DNA of 64,000 nucleotides from the NCBI RefSeq assembly GCF_019134595.1, contig NZ_CP077770.1, positions 1,384,001-1,448,000 on the forward strand. The letters run 5' to 3'. Every line of letters starts with the position of its first letter. The first letter of the stretch is position 1. A model generated the notes under the pieces. The model was not told the DNA's origin. It made no database searches and saw nothing but the letters and a program-made list of their open reading frames with translations. A program made the position numbers and the translations under genes. Of the stretch, positions 9,026-18,267 are shown piece after piece. Source of the DNA: Pseudoalteromonas shioyasakiensis. GTDB taxonomy: Bacteria > Pseudomonadota > Gammaproteobacteria > Enterobacterales > Alteromonadaceae.

Positions 9026-9619
9026 ATGAAATTATCACAGAGAAAACGATTAGATATTTTGAATGCAGCTGAGACATTGTTTTTCCAGCAGGGTGTTGAG
9101 CATACCAGTATGGATCAGGTTGCAAGCTTAGCGGGTGCCTCAAAGCGTACCGTATATAATCACTTTGAAAATAAAGATGTGTTGTTTCAAGCCATTCTAG
9201 TGTTTATGTTTGAAAAAGTTCGCCAAGAGCAAGCGGTTGTATTTGATGCCGCTGTGCCAATTGCACAGCAGTTAACACGCATTGCTGAACAAGAAGTGGC
9301 GCTTTTGACCTCTGAAGAGTTTTTAAAAGTAGCGAAAGTCGCTTTTATGCAGATGTTACAGCAGCCTGATTTAGCAAAATCATTAGCCAGTAATAACATG
9401 GGCTGTATGCAAGATCTGGTGGCGTTTTTAGAAGCGGGTGTGCAAGCACAGGTTTTAACGATTGATGATGTTGAGTTTGCAGCAAAGCAATTTGTGTATC
9501 AGTTAAAGTCGCTGATCTTTTATCCGTTGCTGTATGGCTTTGAGCGCCAAGAAGGCGACTCCGATAACAAAGTAATAAACGAAACTGTAAAAATGTTCTT
9601 AGCGCGTTATGGGCGCTGA
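9026..9619 (+). CDS. TetR/AcrR-family transcriptional regulator
   Basis: A 197-residue repressor. The N-terminal 50 residues are a canonical TetR helix-turn-helix: DILNAAETLFFQQG, then MDQVASLAGASKRTVYNHFE and NKDVLFQAIL. The C-terminal half is a helical ligand-binding domain with no recognisable ligand signature. It is transcribed away from the metallo-hydrolase gene, and the shared 115-base spacer holds a perfect palindrome and a degenerate copy. Autoregulation and control of the neighbour are therefore the simplest reading. The start has a strong GGAGGGG ribosome binding site. Confidence 0.9.
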   Translation: MKLSQRKRLDILNAAETLFFQQGVEHTSMDQVASLAGASKRTVYNHFENKDVLFQAILVFMFEKVRQEQAVVFDAAVPIAQQLTRIAEQEVALLTSEEFLKVAKVAFMQMLQQPDLAKSLASNNMGCMQDLVAFLEAGVQAQVLTIDDVEFAAKQFVYQLKSLIFYPLLYGFERQEGDSDNKVINETVKMFLARYGR

Positions 9620-9634
9620 TATTTTGGCACATAA

Positions 9635-9659
9635 AAAAGCCCGCTTAATGCGGGCTTTT
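9635..9659. terminator. Bidirectional terminator between tetR and lipA
   Basis: AAAAGCCCGC-TTAAT-GCGGGCTTTT is a perfect 10-bp stem with flanking A and T tracts, placed between convergent genes. Confidence 0.88.
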
Positions 9660-9676
9660 AAATAATTGTAAAAGTA

Positions 9677-10642
9677 TTACTTCACTTCTTTACCAGCTGC
9701 TTGTTGGTCAGCATGGTAGCTTGAGCGAACAAATGGACCACAGGCCGCATGTGTAAAGCCAATTTCGTCTGCATAATCTTTTAAAGCATCAAACTCTGCT
9801 GGCGGCACATAGCGTTTAACCGGTAAGTGGTGCTTAGAAGGTTGTAGGTATTGACCTACTGTTAGCATATCAACGTTATGCTCGCGTAAGTCACGTAACA
9901 CTTCTTCGATTTCGCTAATTTCTTCACCTAAACCTACCATCAAACCAGACTTAGTTTTCACATCTGGATGTGCTTCTTTAAAGCGGCGTAACAGCTCAAG
10001 TGACCATTTATAGTCAGCACCTGGACGCGCTAATTTGTATAAACGCGGTGCTGTTTCTAGGTTGTGGTTAAATACATCTGGCGGCGTCTCGATTAAGATA
10101 TCAAGGGCTCTGTCCATACGACCACGGAAATCAGGTACTAGAATTTCAATCGTGATTTCTGGGTTATGCTTACGAATTTCACGAATACAGTCAGCAAAGT
10201 GCTGTGCACCACCATCACGTAAATCATCACGGTCTACTGACGTGATTACAACATAGCTTAGCTTCATGTCTTTAATAGTCAGCGCTAGCTTTTCTGGCTC
10301 AGCTGCGTCAGGCTTTAATGGACGGCCATGGGCAACATCACAGAACGGACAACGACGAGTACAAATAGCACCTAAGATCATGAAAGTTGCAGTACCATGG
10401 TTGAAACATTCAGATAGGTTAGGGCACGAAGCCTCTTCACACACTGAGTGTAAACCATGTTTACGCATCGCTTGTTTAATACCATCAATACGTTCAGTTG
10501 ATTTTGGTAAGCGAATTTTTAGCCACTCTGGCTTACGCAACATTTCGTTTTTTTCAGTCGGTAAAACTTTAACTGGGATCAGTGCCATTTTTTCTGCATC
10601 ACGCAGTTTTACGCCTGGTTCCATTTTGACTGGTTTATTCAT
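9677..10642 (-). CDS. lipA: Lipoyl synthase (radical SAM)
   Basis: LipA inserts two sulfur atoms into the octanoyl group carried by the E2 subunits of pyruvate and 2-oxoglutarate dehydrogenase and by GcvH. The 321-residue protein has both iron-sulfur cluster motifs. The auxiliary cluster cysteines are 68, 73 and 79 in [12 protein letters not shown], and the radical SAM cluster cysteines are 94, 98 and 101 in CTRRCPFC. The C-terminal RSSYHA that supplies the serine ligand is present. It overlaps the end of lipB by 4 bases (ATGA), the expected lipB-lipA coupling. Confidence 0.96.
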   Translation of the reverse strand: MNKPVKMEPGVKLRDAEKMALIPVKVLPTEKNEMLRKPEWLKIRLPKSTERIDGIKQAMRKHGLHSVCEEASCPNLSECFNHGTATFMILGAICTRRCPFCDVAHGRPLKPDAAEPEKLALTIKDMKLSYVVITSVDRDDLRDGGAQHFADCIREIRKHNPEITIEILVPDFRGRMDRALDILIETPPDVFNHNLETAPRLYKLARPGADYKWSLELLRRFKEAHPDVKTKSGLMVGLGEEISEIEEVLRDLREHNVDMLTVGQYLQPSKHHLPVKRYVPPAEFDALKDYADEIGFTHAACGPFVRSSYHADQQAAGKEVK

Positions 10643-11292
10643 TCGTTTTCAAACCCTTCAGTGTGCTTAACCACAGTAGCATTAAGCTTTTTAATCATGT
10701 GTTTTACAAGCCCTGCACCTGCTTGCTCGAGGTTTTGCGGACCGTTAAGATCGGTTGTTTGCACCATGTTCATGCCAGCATAGCCGCATGGATTAATACG
10801 TAAAAATGGACTTAGATCCATACTTACGTTTAGTGCTAAACCGTGGAAAGAGCAACCGCGGCGAACGCGAAGGCCTAATGAGGCAACTTTGCTGTCGTTA
10901 ACGTAAACACCGGGTGCATCCGCTTTCGCGTAGGCATCAATGTCGTAGTCTTTTAACGTATCAATAATGCACTCTTCAAGCCAGGTTACTAGCTCCCTTA
11001 CACCAATGTTTAAACGACGTAAGTTGAATAGCACATACATCATTTGTTGGCCTGGTCCGTGATAGGTAACTTGACCACCACGATCCACTTGGATCACTTC
11101 GATATCACCGGTATTTAATAAGTGCTCAGCTTTGCCTGCTTGGCCTTGCGTAAATACTGGCTCGTGCTCTACAAGCCAAATTTCATCTGCTGTGTGCTCA
11201 TCACGGGTGTCGGTAAAAGATTGCATTTTTTGCCAAATTGGCATGTAACGCTGACGACCTAGTTGACGAACGATTAATTCTCTTTCGCTCAC
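10639..11292 (-). CDS. lipB: Octanoyl-[ACP]:protein N-octanoyltransferase
   Basis: LipB moves the octanoyl chain from acyl carrier protein to lipoyl domains, the step before LipA. The 217-residue protein has the family sequence [12 protein letters not shown] (His78), the catalytic lysine in [13 protein letters not shown] (Lys135) and the acyl-accepting cysteine in INPCGYAGM (Cys169). It follows ybeD by 19 bases and overlaps lipA by 4, forming a ybeD-lipB-lipA unit as in enterobacteria, although E. coli has an extra gene between lipB and lipA. Confidence 0.95.
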   Translation of the reverse strand: MSERELIVRQLGRQRYMPIWQKMQSFTDTRDEHTADEIWLVEHEPVFTQGQAGKAEHLLNTGDIEVIQVDRGGQVTYHGPGQQMMYVLFNLRRLNIGVRELVTWLEECIIDTLKDYDIDAYAKADAPGVYVNDSKVASLGLRVRRGCSFHGLALNVSMDLSPFLRINPCGYAGMNMVQTTDLNGPQNLEQAGAGLVKHMIKKLNATVVKHTEGFENE

Positions 11293-11311
11293 GACTTACT
11301 CCGTAATCGGC

Positions 11312-11590
11312 CTATAGCATGTGACGTACGTCATCGATGTTGCTGATCACGTTATAAATTTCTTCAATGTGCTCTTTACTTGTAACGGTTGCTACAAGCG
11401 TTACAGATTCGTAATTACCTTTGCTGCTTGGTTTTACCTTTGGCGCATAATCGCCAGGTGCAATTGGTTGCAGCTTTTCTAGGATCTGATCTGTTAGATT
11501 TACGTTAGCTAAGCCCATGATTTTAAATGTGAATGGGCAAGGAAAATCTAAATACTCGTCAAACTTAGTATTTTTTACAGGTTGAACCAC
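11312..11590 (-). CDS. ybeD: YbeD family protein (DUF493)
   Basis: A small 92-residue cytoplasmic protein of the DUF493/YbeD family, with the conserved [17 protein letters not shown] start and an ACT-like alpha/beta pattern. Its function is not established; the constant position before lipB is the main clue and suggests a link with lipoate metabolism. It is first in the ybeD-lipB-lipA unit. The dacA terminator lies upstream, so its promoter should be in 11591-11723. Confidence 0.9.
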   Translation of the reverse strand: MVQPVKNTKFDEYLDFPCPFTFKIMGLANVNLTDQILEKLQPIAPGDYAPKVKPSSKGNYESVTLVATVTSKEHIEEIYNVISNIDDVRHML

Positions 11591-11723
11591 GACGGTGACT
11601 CCTCAAACAGTGAGTGTGCTTAATAGAGGTGTTCTCTGCCATTTCTTGGCGTTAAGCAAACTTAGATTACGACGCACTCGACCCAGCGCGACTGATATGG
11701 GGCGCATTCTATCATTTTTCAGA

Positions 11724-11757
11724 CAAAAAAAAACGCCTTGCGGTGCAAGGCGTTTAT
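11724..11757 (-). terminator. Terminator after dacA
   Basis: AACGCCTTGC-GGT-GCAAGGCGTT forms the stem. On the minus strand it is followed by a nine-base T run, the complement of the A run at 11724-11733. It separates the leuS-dacA block from ybeD-lipB-lipA. Confidence 0.88.
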
Positions 11758-11773
11758 AAACTTTATGACCAGA

Positions 11774-12943
11774 TTACTGAATTTGTAAACGTAGGTAATC
11801 GTAGATCTTGCTAAAGAAGCTGCCTTCTTCCACTTCTTCTAGTGTAACTAGTGGATATTGCGCAATTTCTTCACCTTCAAGTTGTAAGAATAGCGTGCCT
11901 ACTTTAGTACCTTTAGCAAGCGGCGCTTCTAATGTTTTATCAAGCTCAAAGTTCGCCTTTAAGTTTTTACGCTGACCACGTGGAATCGTAATAGGTGTAT
12001 CTTCTAAGATACCTAACGATACGTTTTCTTTGTTACCCATCCAAATACGTTGCTCAGCAAAGCTGTCGCCTGCTTTATATGGGGTGATTGTTTCGAAAAA
12101 GCGGAAACCGTAGTTTAATAGTTTTTTACTTTCAACTTTACGCGCACGTTCGCTTTCTGTACCCATTACTACCGCGATTAAACGCATGTCATCTTTAGTT
12201 GCAGAAGTTACTAAGCTATAACCCGCTTCTGATGTGTGACCAGTTTTAATACCGTCAACGTTCATGCTTTCATCCCATAACAATGAGTTACGGTTGTATT
12301 GCTTGATGCCGTTAAAAGTGAATGATTTTTTCGCGTATACTTCGTACTCATCTGGTACATCGCGAATAAGTGCAGCACCTAAGGTTGCCATATCACGTGG
12401 TGTCGTGAAGTGTTCGTTAGTATCTAAACCATGGCTATTTACGAAGTGGCTGTTAGTCATGCCAAGCTTTTCTGCGTGGGCATTCATTAAATCAGCAAAT
12501 GCGCTTTCACTACCAGCAATGTGTTCAGCCATTGCTACGCAGGCATCGTTACCTGATTGAATAATGATACCGTGGTTTAAGTCATCAACACTGATCTGCT
12601 TACCGACTTCGATAAACATTTTTGATGATTCAGGGAAATTCTTTGCCCAAGCCTTTTCACTGACAGTAACCATATCAGTTGGTGCAATATTACCTGCTTT
12701 GATTTCAGTACCAATTACATAACTGGTCATCATTTTGGTTAAACTAGCCGGTGCTAATTTTGTATCTGCTTCGCCTTCGGCAATCACTTTACCTGTGGTG
12801 AAATCAACCAAGAAATAACCTTTCGCATTAACTTGAGGTGGGGCAGGGATAATTTGGGCTGTTGCAGAAAATACGCTAGCAGTGCAAACAAGGCCACAAA
12901 CGCCACTTAAGATTTTATATTTTATAGATTTCATCGTACTCAT
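11774..12943 (-). CDS. dacA: D-alanyl-D-alanine carboxypeptidase (PBP5/6 type)
   Basis: This periplasmic enzyme trims the terminal D-alanine from peptidoglycan stem peptides. The 389-residue protein has a signal peptide ending near SATAQ and the three penicillin-binding motifs: SLTK (Ser67, Lys70), SGN in IIQSGNDAC, and KTG in DGIKTGHTS. A PBP5-like beta-sandwich domain follows. The C-terminal helix SFFSKIYDYLRLQIQ looks amphipathic, as expected for the peripheral membrane anchor of PBP5. It is last in the leuS-to-dacA run, 45 bases after rlpA. Confidence 0.95.
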   Translation of the reverse strand: MSTMKSIKYKILSGVCGLVCTASVFSATAQIIPAPPQVNAKGYFLVDFTTGKVIAEGEADTKLAPASLTKMMTSYVIGTEIKAGNIAPTDMVTVSEKAWAKNFPESSKMFIEVGKQISVDDLNHGIIIQSGNDACVAMAEHIAGSESAFADLMNAHAEKLGMTNSHFVNSHGLDTNEHFTTPRDMATLGAALIRDVPDEYEVYAKKSFTFNGIKQYNRNSLLWDESMNVDGIKTGHTSEAGYSLVTSATKDDMRLIAVVMGTESERARKVESKKLLNYGFRFFETITPYKAGDSFAEQRIWMGNKENVSLGILEDTPITIPRGQRKNLKANFELDKTLEAPLAKGTKVGTLFLQLEGEEIAQYPLVTLEEVEEGSFFSKIYDYLRLQIQ

Positions 12944-12988
12944 TAATGGTTAAAGTTAAACATGTTGCGTTGACCTATTCTAAAGGTC

Positions 12989-13756
12989 TTACTCACTGTA
13001 AAGCAAGAACGCGTTCTGAAATTGGTTTTGTTTTAGCTTTTCTAAAACTGCTTGTGCTTCTGCGGCATCTTTTATTGGACCAAGACGTAATCGATAGATT
13101 CCATCTTTTTCAACAATGTTTGTTGGCACATGATATTGCTGGCGAAGTTGAAACGCGAGCGCCTCAACATTAGCAAGAGTACTTCCCGCTGCAACCTGAA
13201 TGTAGCTTAAACGAGGGGCAGAATTGGCAAGGGTAACAGCCTCAACCTTAACACGGGCTGTACCTTGACGGTAATAACCTAATTTATAGGCTGCAGAATA
13301 AGATAAATCGATAATCCGGTCATCATGGAATGGGCCTCGGTCGTTTACACGAACAATTACTGATTTTCCGTTATCTAAATTTGTTACTCTGGCAAAGCTC
13401 GGTAGCGGCAGTGTTTTATGAGCTGCTGTCATCGCAAACATATCGTACACTTCGCCGTTCGAGGTGTGATAATTGTGAAATTTTCGACCATACCACGAAG
13501 CAATGCCTTCTTCTGCATAGCCTGTTTCATCTAGCATCGGTGTATAGCGCTTACCACGGACTTCGTAAGGGCGACTAGCGCTTGCGCTTTTTACAACCGG
13601 GGTGACTATGGCATCTTGCATTTCAAGTTCGGTTGGTTTGCGAAGCGGGGCTGCATCATGCTCCATAGCATAACGGCCTTGCTGAGATGAAGAGCTACAC
13701 GCTGCTAGCAGCACAGAAAATAACGCTATAAGTAAGTAATTGACTCGCTGTGTCAT
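12989..13756 (-). CDS. rlpA: RlpA septal-ring lytic transglycosylase lipoprotein
   Basis: RlpA proteins are outer-membrane lipoproteins that act on glycan strands lacking stem peptides in Pseudomonas and bind denuded septal peptidoglycan. This 255-residue copy has the lipobox LLAAC (Cys20). A double-psi beta-barrel domain begins GIASWYGRKFHNYHTSNGE and includes RVNDRGPFHDDRIIDLS. A C-terminal SPOR domain starts at SYIQVAAGS. The order rodA-rlpA-dacA is conserved, and the ATG overlaps the rodA stop by one base (TAATG). Whether this copy is catalytic cannot be told from sequence alone. Confidence 0.93.
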   Translation of the reverse strand: MTQRVNYLLIALFSVLLAACSSSSQQGRYAMEHDAAPLRKPTELEMQDAIVTPVVKSASASRPYEVRGKRYTPMLDETGYAEEGIASWYGRKFHNYHTSNGEVYDMFAMTAAHKTLPLPSFARVTNLDNGKSVIVRVNDRGPFHDDRIIDLSYSAAYKLGYYRQGTARVKVEAVTLANSAPRLSYIQVAAGSTLANVEALAFQLRQQYHVPTNIVEKDGIYRLRLGPIKDAAEAQAVLEKLKQNQFQNAFLLYSE

Positions 13757-14862
13757 TATTTTAAAAGCATCCTTTTATCGGTGGCGATAGACATGATAAT
13801 GCCAAATCCGGCCATCAAGGTCACCATTGAGGTGCCACCATAACTTATTAGAGGTAACGGAACACCAACTACAGGCAGTAAGCCCGAAACCATGCCAATA
13901 TTTACAAATACATAAACAAAGAAGGTCAGTGTTAATGCACCGGCAAGCAACTTACCAAACGCATCTTGTGCGTTTACTGCAATGTATAAGCCGCGACCAA
14001 TAATGAACAAGTACATACAAAGTAATAAACAAACCCCAAACAGGCCAAACTCTTCGCTCAGTACAGAAAAGATAAAATCGGTATGACGCTCAGGTAAAAA
14101 TTCTAATTGTGATTGTGTACCTTGCAGCCAGCCTTTACCTTCAATGCCACCAGAACCTATCGCAATTTTAGATTGAATAATGTGGTAACCCGAGCCAAGC
14201 GGATCGCTTTCAGGATCTAAAAAGGTCAGTACCCGTTGTTTTTGATAATCAAGCATCACGTAATGCCAAAACGGCCATGCTGCCAAACCCACAGAAGCGG
14301 ATAAAAAGCCAATAAGGCGCCAACTTAGTCCAGATAAAAACAATACAAATATCCCTGAACTGGCAATTAAAATAGAGGTACCTAAGTCGGGTTGTTCTTT
14401 AATCAAAATGGTCGGCACCATTACAATCGCAAAGCCAATAATTAAATGGATGATTCTTGGCGGTAAATGGTTACGGCCGATATACCATGCAACCATCATA
14501 GGCACAGCAATTTTCATTAACTCTGACGGCTGGAAACGGGTCACACCTAAGTCAAGCCAGCGCTGTGCACCTTTTGAACTAACCCCAAATAACAACACCC
14601 CAACCAGCATCAAAAGCCCTATGCAGTAGAGCGGAATGACCATACTTTTTAATGTGTTAGGCGAAAACTGCGCGAGTATAAACATGCCTAGGATAGCGCC
14701 AAACATACGTGTTGCGTGGCGTATTATCATTGCAGAGTCTTGGCCGCTAGCGCTGTAAACAATAGCAAGGCTGGCTACCATCATCGTCATTAGGGCAATA
14801 AGAAGTGGTAAATCGAGGTGTAGGCGCTGCCAAATTGAGCGTTTTTTATTTAATGGGATCAT
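13756..14862 (-). CDS. rodA: Peptidoglycan glycosyltransferase RodA (SEDS family)
   Basis: RodA polymerises glycan strands for lateral wall growth in the elongasome, working with PBP2. The 368-residue protein is a typical SEDS membrane protein with about ten hydrophobic segments. It shows the family sequences SGLSWRLIGF, ERHTDFIFSVLSEEFG and, near the C-terminus, GVPLPLISYGGTSM. The gene overlaps mrdA by 4 bases and rlpA by 1, so translation is probably coupled along mrdA-rodA-rlpA. Confidence 0.95.
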   Translation of the reverse strand: MIPLNKKRSIWQRLHLDLPLLIALMTMMVASLAIVYSASGQDSAMIIRHATRMFGAILGMFILAQFSPNTLKSMVIPLYCIGLLMLVGVLLFGVSSKGAQRWLDLGVTRFQPSELMKIAVPMMVAWYIGRNHLPPRIIHLIIGFAIVMVPTILIKEQPDLGTSILIASSGIFVLFLSGLSWRLIGFLSASVGLAAWPFWHYVMLDYQKQRVLTFLDPESDPLGSGYHIIQSKIAIGSGGIEGKGWLQGTQSQLEFLPERHTDFIFSVLSEEFGLFGVCLLLCMYLFIIGRGLYIAVNAQDAFGKLLAGALTLTFFVYVFVNIGMVSGLLPVVGVPLPLISYGGTSMVTLMAGFGIIMSIATDKRMLLK

Positions 14863-16739
14863 GGCGCGTCACTTTGGGCTATTTGAATCGGGTTCGCTGA
14901 GAAGTAGTAATCCATTAATTGACGCGCAATAGGCGCACCAACGGTACTACCACCACCGGTGTTTTCAACCACCACAGAGACCACAATTTGTGGATCGTTA
15001 TAGGGTGCAAAACCAACATAGATAGCGTTATCACGTTGGCGCTCTTTAAGTGATTTTGCGTCGTAACGCTCACCTTGAGCAATACTCACAACCTGAGCAG
15101 TACCCGTTTTACCTGCTGGGTCGTAATTTGCCCCTTTAAATGCTTTATGTGCAGTACCTGTGACTTTATGTACGGTGTTGTGCATCGCATCTAGTGCAAT
15201 TTGCCAATGATGAGGGTTTTTTAATACTACAGGTGGCTTTTCATCATTATTAATTTGCGTTACTTCGTTTTCTTTTTTAGCGACTTGTACAAGGTGCGGA
15301 GGATGATCGAGTCCGCGGTTCACTAATATATTGGTAGCATTAGCTATTTGCATTGGTGTTGCGGTCCAATAACCTTGCCCGATACCTACAGAAATAGTGT
15401 CGCCGCGCCACCATGACTCTCTAAAGCGGGCTTCTTTCCATTCTTTTGATGGCATTATCGCAGAGGTTTCTTCATGTATATCGATTCCAGAGAGCTCGCC
15501 AAAGCCAAACTGCGTCATAAAGTCACTGATTTTGGTGATCCCTAAACGGTAAGCAACATCGTAAAAATAGGTATCGCATGACTCTTCAATAGCACGATAA
15601 ACATCAACATGACCGTGGCCCCAGCGTTTCCAGTCACGCCATTTGTGCTCCACGTTAGGAATTTGGAAAAAGCCCGGGTCCCAAATTTGTGTTTGCTCGG
15701 TTACCAGTCCTTCTTCAAGGGCAAGGATCGACATATGAGGTTTTACTGTAGATGCAGGTGCATAACGCCCTTGCGTGGTACGGTTAATTAGCGGTCGGTC
15801 TGGGTTTAACAACTTTTTGTAATCTGTGCTGCTGATACCATGGACAAATAAATTCGGGTCATAACTAGGGTTAGAGTAGAGCGCTAAAACGCCGCCATCT
15901 TTAGCATCAAGTACCACAATGGCACCACGCATATCTTTTAAGGCATGTTGAGCAATTTGTTGCAGGCCAATATCCAAAGTAAGTACTAAGTCGTGACCTG
16001 GTTCAGGTGGCGTGAGGCTTAAAGTACGGATAACTCGGCCACGGTTATTCACTTCAACGCGCTGCGAACCAACCACACCATGAAGGAGTTCTTCGTAATA
16101 CTTTTCGATACCCAGCTTACCAATGTCGTGCGTTGCACGGTAGTTAGTAGCTTGGTCTTCTGCTTCTAGTTTGGTGAGTTCTTTTTTGTTGAGTTTGGCA
16201 ACATAACCTAATGCATGGGTAAGGGTATCACCATAAGGGTAATAGCGAGCTAAACGCGCTTCGATACTAAAGCCAGGAAACTTATGCTGATTAACCGAGA
16301 ACTTTGCAACTTCGGTTTCGTCTAAACGGGCTTTTAATACTTGGCTTTTAAAGCGGCGATTGTGCTTGATGTCATCCAGAAAGTCAGCTTTTTGTTGCTC
16401 AGTTATTTCAATAACTTTTTCAACTTCGCTCAGCGCCTCTTCAAGGTTATCGACTTCCTCGGGGATCACTTCTAAATTATAAACTGGCTTGTTTTCAGCC
16501 AGTAATACGCCATTTCTGTCGTAAATAAGCCCACGGTTAGGGGCAATTGGAATAACTTTGATCCGGTTATCGTTCGAACGTGTTTGATAATCTTGATGTT
16601 CGATAACTTGGATGTTGTATAGGTTAGATAACAACACACCAATTAACAGTGTAACAAACACAAAACCCACAAATGCTCGGCGAGCAAATAAGTTTGCTTC
16701 AGCCGAGTGGTCTCGAATCGTGGGTCTGTGTTTTCGCAT
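14859..16739 (-). CDS. mrdA: Penicillin-binding protein 2 (elongasome transpeptidase)
   Basis: PBP2 cross-links new peptidoglycan during cell elongation. The 626-residue protein has a short cytoplasmic N-terminus, one transmembrane helix (about residues 21-42), a pedestal/dimerisation domain and a transpeptidase domain. The catalytic Ser330 and Lys333 lie in ASTVK; the S-x-D triad is in EESCDTYFY and KTGTAQV completes the site. Ser330 is the same position as in E. coli PBP2, which supports the chosen start. It follows rlmH by 8 bases and overlaps rodA by 4. Confidence 0.96.
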   Translation of the reverse strand: MRKHRPTIRDHSAEANLFARRAFVGFVFVTLLIGVLLSNLYNIQVIEHQDYQTRSNDNRIKVIPIAPNRGLIYDRNGVLLAENKPVYNLEVIPEEVDNLEEALSEVEKVIEITEQQKADFLDDIKHNRRFKSQVLKARLDETEVAKFSVNQHKFPGFSIEARLARYYPYGDTLTHALGYVAKLNKKELTKLEAEDQATNYRATHDIGKLGIEKYYEELLHGVVGSQRVEVNNRGRVIRTLSLTPPEPGHDLVLTLDIGLQQIAQHALKDMRGAIVVLDAKDGGVLALYSNPSYDPNLFVHGISSTDYKKLLNPDRPLINRTTQGRYAPASTVKPHMSILALEEGLVTEQTQIWDPGFFQIPNVEHKWRDWKRWGHGHVDVYRAIEESCDTYFYDVAYRLGITKISDFMTQFGFGELSGIDIHEETSAIMPSKEWKEARFRESWWRGDTISVGIGQGYWTATPMQIANATNILVNRGLDHPPHLVQVAKKENEVTQINNDEKPPVVLKNPHHWQIALDAMHNTVHKVTGTAHKAFKGANYDPAGKTGTAQVVSIAQGERYDAKSLKERQRDNAIYVGFAPYNDPQIVVSVVVENTGGGSTVGAPIARQLMDYYFSANPIQIAQSDAP

Positions 16740-16747
16740 TGGCTTTA

Positions 16748-17218
16748 CTACTCGCGATGATAAGGGTGGTTGTTATTCAAGCTCCAGCCTCGGTATAGGC
16801 TTTCTGCAACAATAATGCGCACTAGAGGGTGCGGTAGTGTCAGGTTTGATAATGACCACTTTTGCTCAGACGCTGCAATACACTCAGGTGCTAAGCCTTC
16901 TGGTCCACCGATCAATAAGCTGACATCGCGACCATCAAGCTGCCACTTTTCCATACTTTTTGCCAGCTGATGGGTATCCATTGGTTTACCGGTGACCTCT
17001 AGCGTCACAATACGGTTGCCTTTAGGGATTGCAGCTAGGGTCTTTTCGCCTTCAAGTTGTAAAATACGTTTGATATCCGCATTTTTACCACGTTTACCTG
17101 CTGGGATTTCAATTAGCTCAAGGGGCATATCACGTGGGAAGCGACGTTGATATTCTGTGAATCCAGTTTCAACCCATGCTGGCATTTTGGTGCCAACAGC
17201 AATCAATTGTATTTTCAA
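16748..17218 (-). CDS. rlmH: 23S rRNA pseudouridine-1915 N3-methyltransferase RlmH
   Basis: RlmH is a small SPOUT methyltransferase that methylates Psi1915 in helix 69 of 23S rRNA on assembled 70S ribosomes. The 156-residue protein matches the family length and has the SAM-binding knot sequences LLIGGPEGL and [18 protein letters not shown]. It ends with the conserved YHRE. It lies between rsfS and mrdA as in E. coli (ybeB-ybeA-mrdA). Confidence 0.96.
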   Translation of the reverse strand: MKIQLIAVGTKMPAWVETGFTEYQRRFPRDMPLELIEIPAGKRGKNADIKRILQLEGEKTLAAIPKGNRIVTLEVTGKPMDTHQLAKSMEKWQLDGRDVSLLIGGPEGLAPECIAASEQKWSLSNLTLPHPLVRIIVAESLYRGWSLNNNHPYHRE

Positions 17219-17245
17219 AATGGTTACCTATGTCCTTGCTAAGGG

Positions 17246-17563
17246 TTAGCCCCAAAGTTTCTCTAGATCATAGAAGTCGCGAGTTTGGTCTTGCATTACA
17301 TGCACAACCACATCACCTAGGTCTACAAGCACCCATTCGCCTTCGTTTTGGCCTTCGTATCCGAGAGGCTCTTCACCAGCATGGCGTGCTTCTTTAGCAA
17401 CATGATCAGCAATAGATTGCACATGGCGTTTAGAGTTACCTGAGCACACTAACATGTAATCAGTAATGTCAGACTTACCACGAACATCAAGCTGTACCAC
17501 ATCACGGGCTTTCATATCGTCGACTTTATCAAGGGCAAATGCGAGTAGTTGTTTAGAATCCAA
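17246..17563 (-). CDS. rsfS: Ribosome silencing factor RsfS
   Basis: RsfS binds ribosomal protein L14 and blocks joining of the 50S and 30S subunits when nutrients are short. The 105-residue protein shows the family pattern LDVRGKSDITDYMLVCSGNS in the first half and VLVDLGDVVVHVMQDQTRDFYDLEKLW at the end (quoted with its two halves running together; positions about 24-43 and 77-103). The gene follows nadD by 56 bases and precedes rlmH by 27. Confidence 0.95.
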   Translation of the reverse strand: MDSKQLLAFALDKVDDMKARDVVQLDVRGKSDITDYMLVCSGNSKRHVQSIADHVAKEARHAGEEPLGYEGQNEGEWVLVDLGDVVVHVMQDQTRDFYDLEKLWG

Positions 17564-17619
17564 AGTGTTTTCTCAAAAATAAATAATCTTAATTTGTTAT
17601 TTTATCACGCAGGCAGTAT

Positions 17620-18255
17620 TTATTCATCTGTTTGGTAAAGATGATGCTGCGCAATGTATTGACTTACATTGGTAGGTAAAAGTTCCGCGATGTCATCATT
17701 TAAATGCAGCTTTTTTCTGATTTCGCTTGAGGCTGCATTAACTTGTAAGCCATTTAAAAAGAATAACTTACCAGCAGGGGATTGTTGTAGCTGGCTAAGT
17801 TGCTCTGTTAAGGCATGTGCCTTATAAGTGGCCAGTTCTCCAGTAACTTGGCAGTGTTGCCCCGGACGCTGGTACACCACAATATGACAAAGTTTGACAA
17901 TCTCTTGCCATTTAAACCATTTATCTAGGCTATTGAATGAATCCATGCCGATTAAAAACATAATCGGCGCTGCTGGGTTTTCTGCACGAAGCTCTTCTAA
18001 ACTCAGCAAAGAATAAGACGCACCTTCTCGGTTTAGCTCACGGTAATCGATGGCAAAGTGCGGATTGTCGTCAATCGCAAGTTTTAGCATGTTTATGCGA
18101 TGCTCATCACTTATTCCTGGCTTGGCTTTATGGGCAGGAATAGCGCAAGGCATGAAGTAAAGGGTATCGAGTTGGCACTGCTGAACACACTGCTGGGCCA
18201 TATTGATATGACCTAAGTGAATTGGATCAAAAGTGCCACCAAAAATAGCAATCAT
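17620..18255 (-). CDS. nadD: Nicotinate-nucleotide adenylyltransferase
   Basis: NadD joins nicotinate mononucleotide and ATP to form deamido-NAD, a late step of NAD synthesis. The 211-residue protein starts with the nucleotidyltransferase motif GGTFDPIHLGH (residues 5-15, containing the HxGH-type site) and has the second site near the C-terminus in NAASSEIRKKL (the ISSTxIR-type motif). It lies 12 bases after holA in the conserved holA-nadD order. The cobC-like gene found here in E. coli is absent. Confidence 0.96.
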   Translation of the reverse strand: MIAIFGGTFDPIHLGHINMAQQCVQQCQLDTLYFMPCAIPAHKAKPGISDEHRINMLKLAIDDNPHFAIDYRELNREGASYSLLSLEELRAENPAAPIMFLIGMDSFNSLDKWFKWQEIVKLCHIVVYQRPGQHCQVTGELATYKAHALTEQLSQLQQSPAGKLFFLNGLQVNAASSEIRKKLHLNDDIAELLPTNVSQYIAQHHLYQTDE

Positions 18256-18267
18256 GAATTGTTACTC

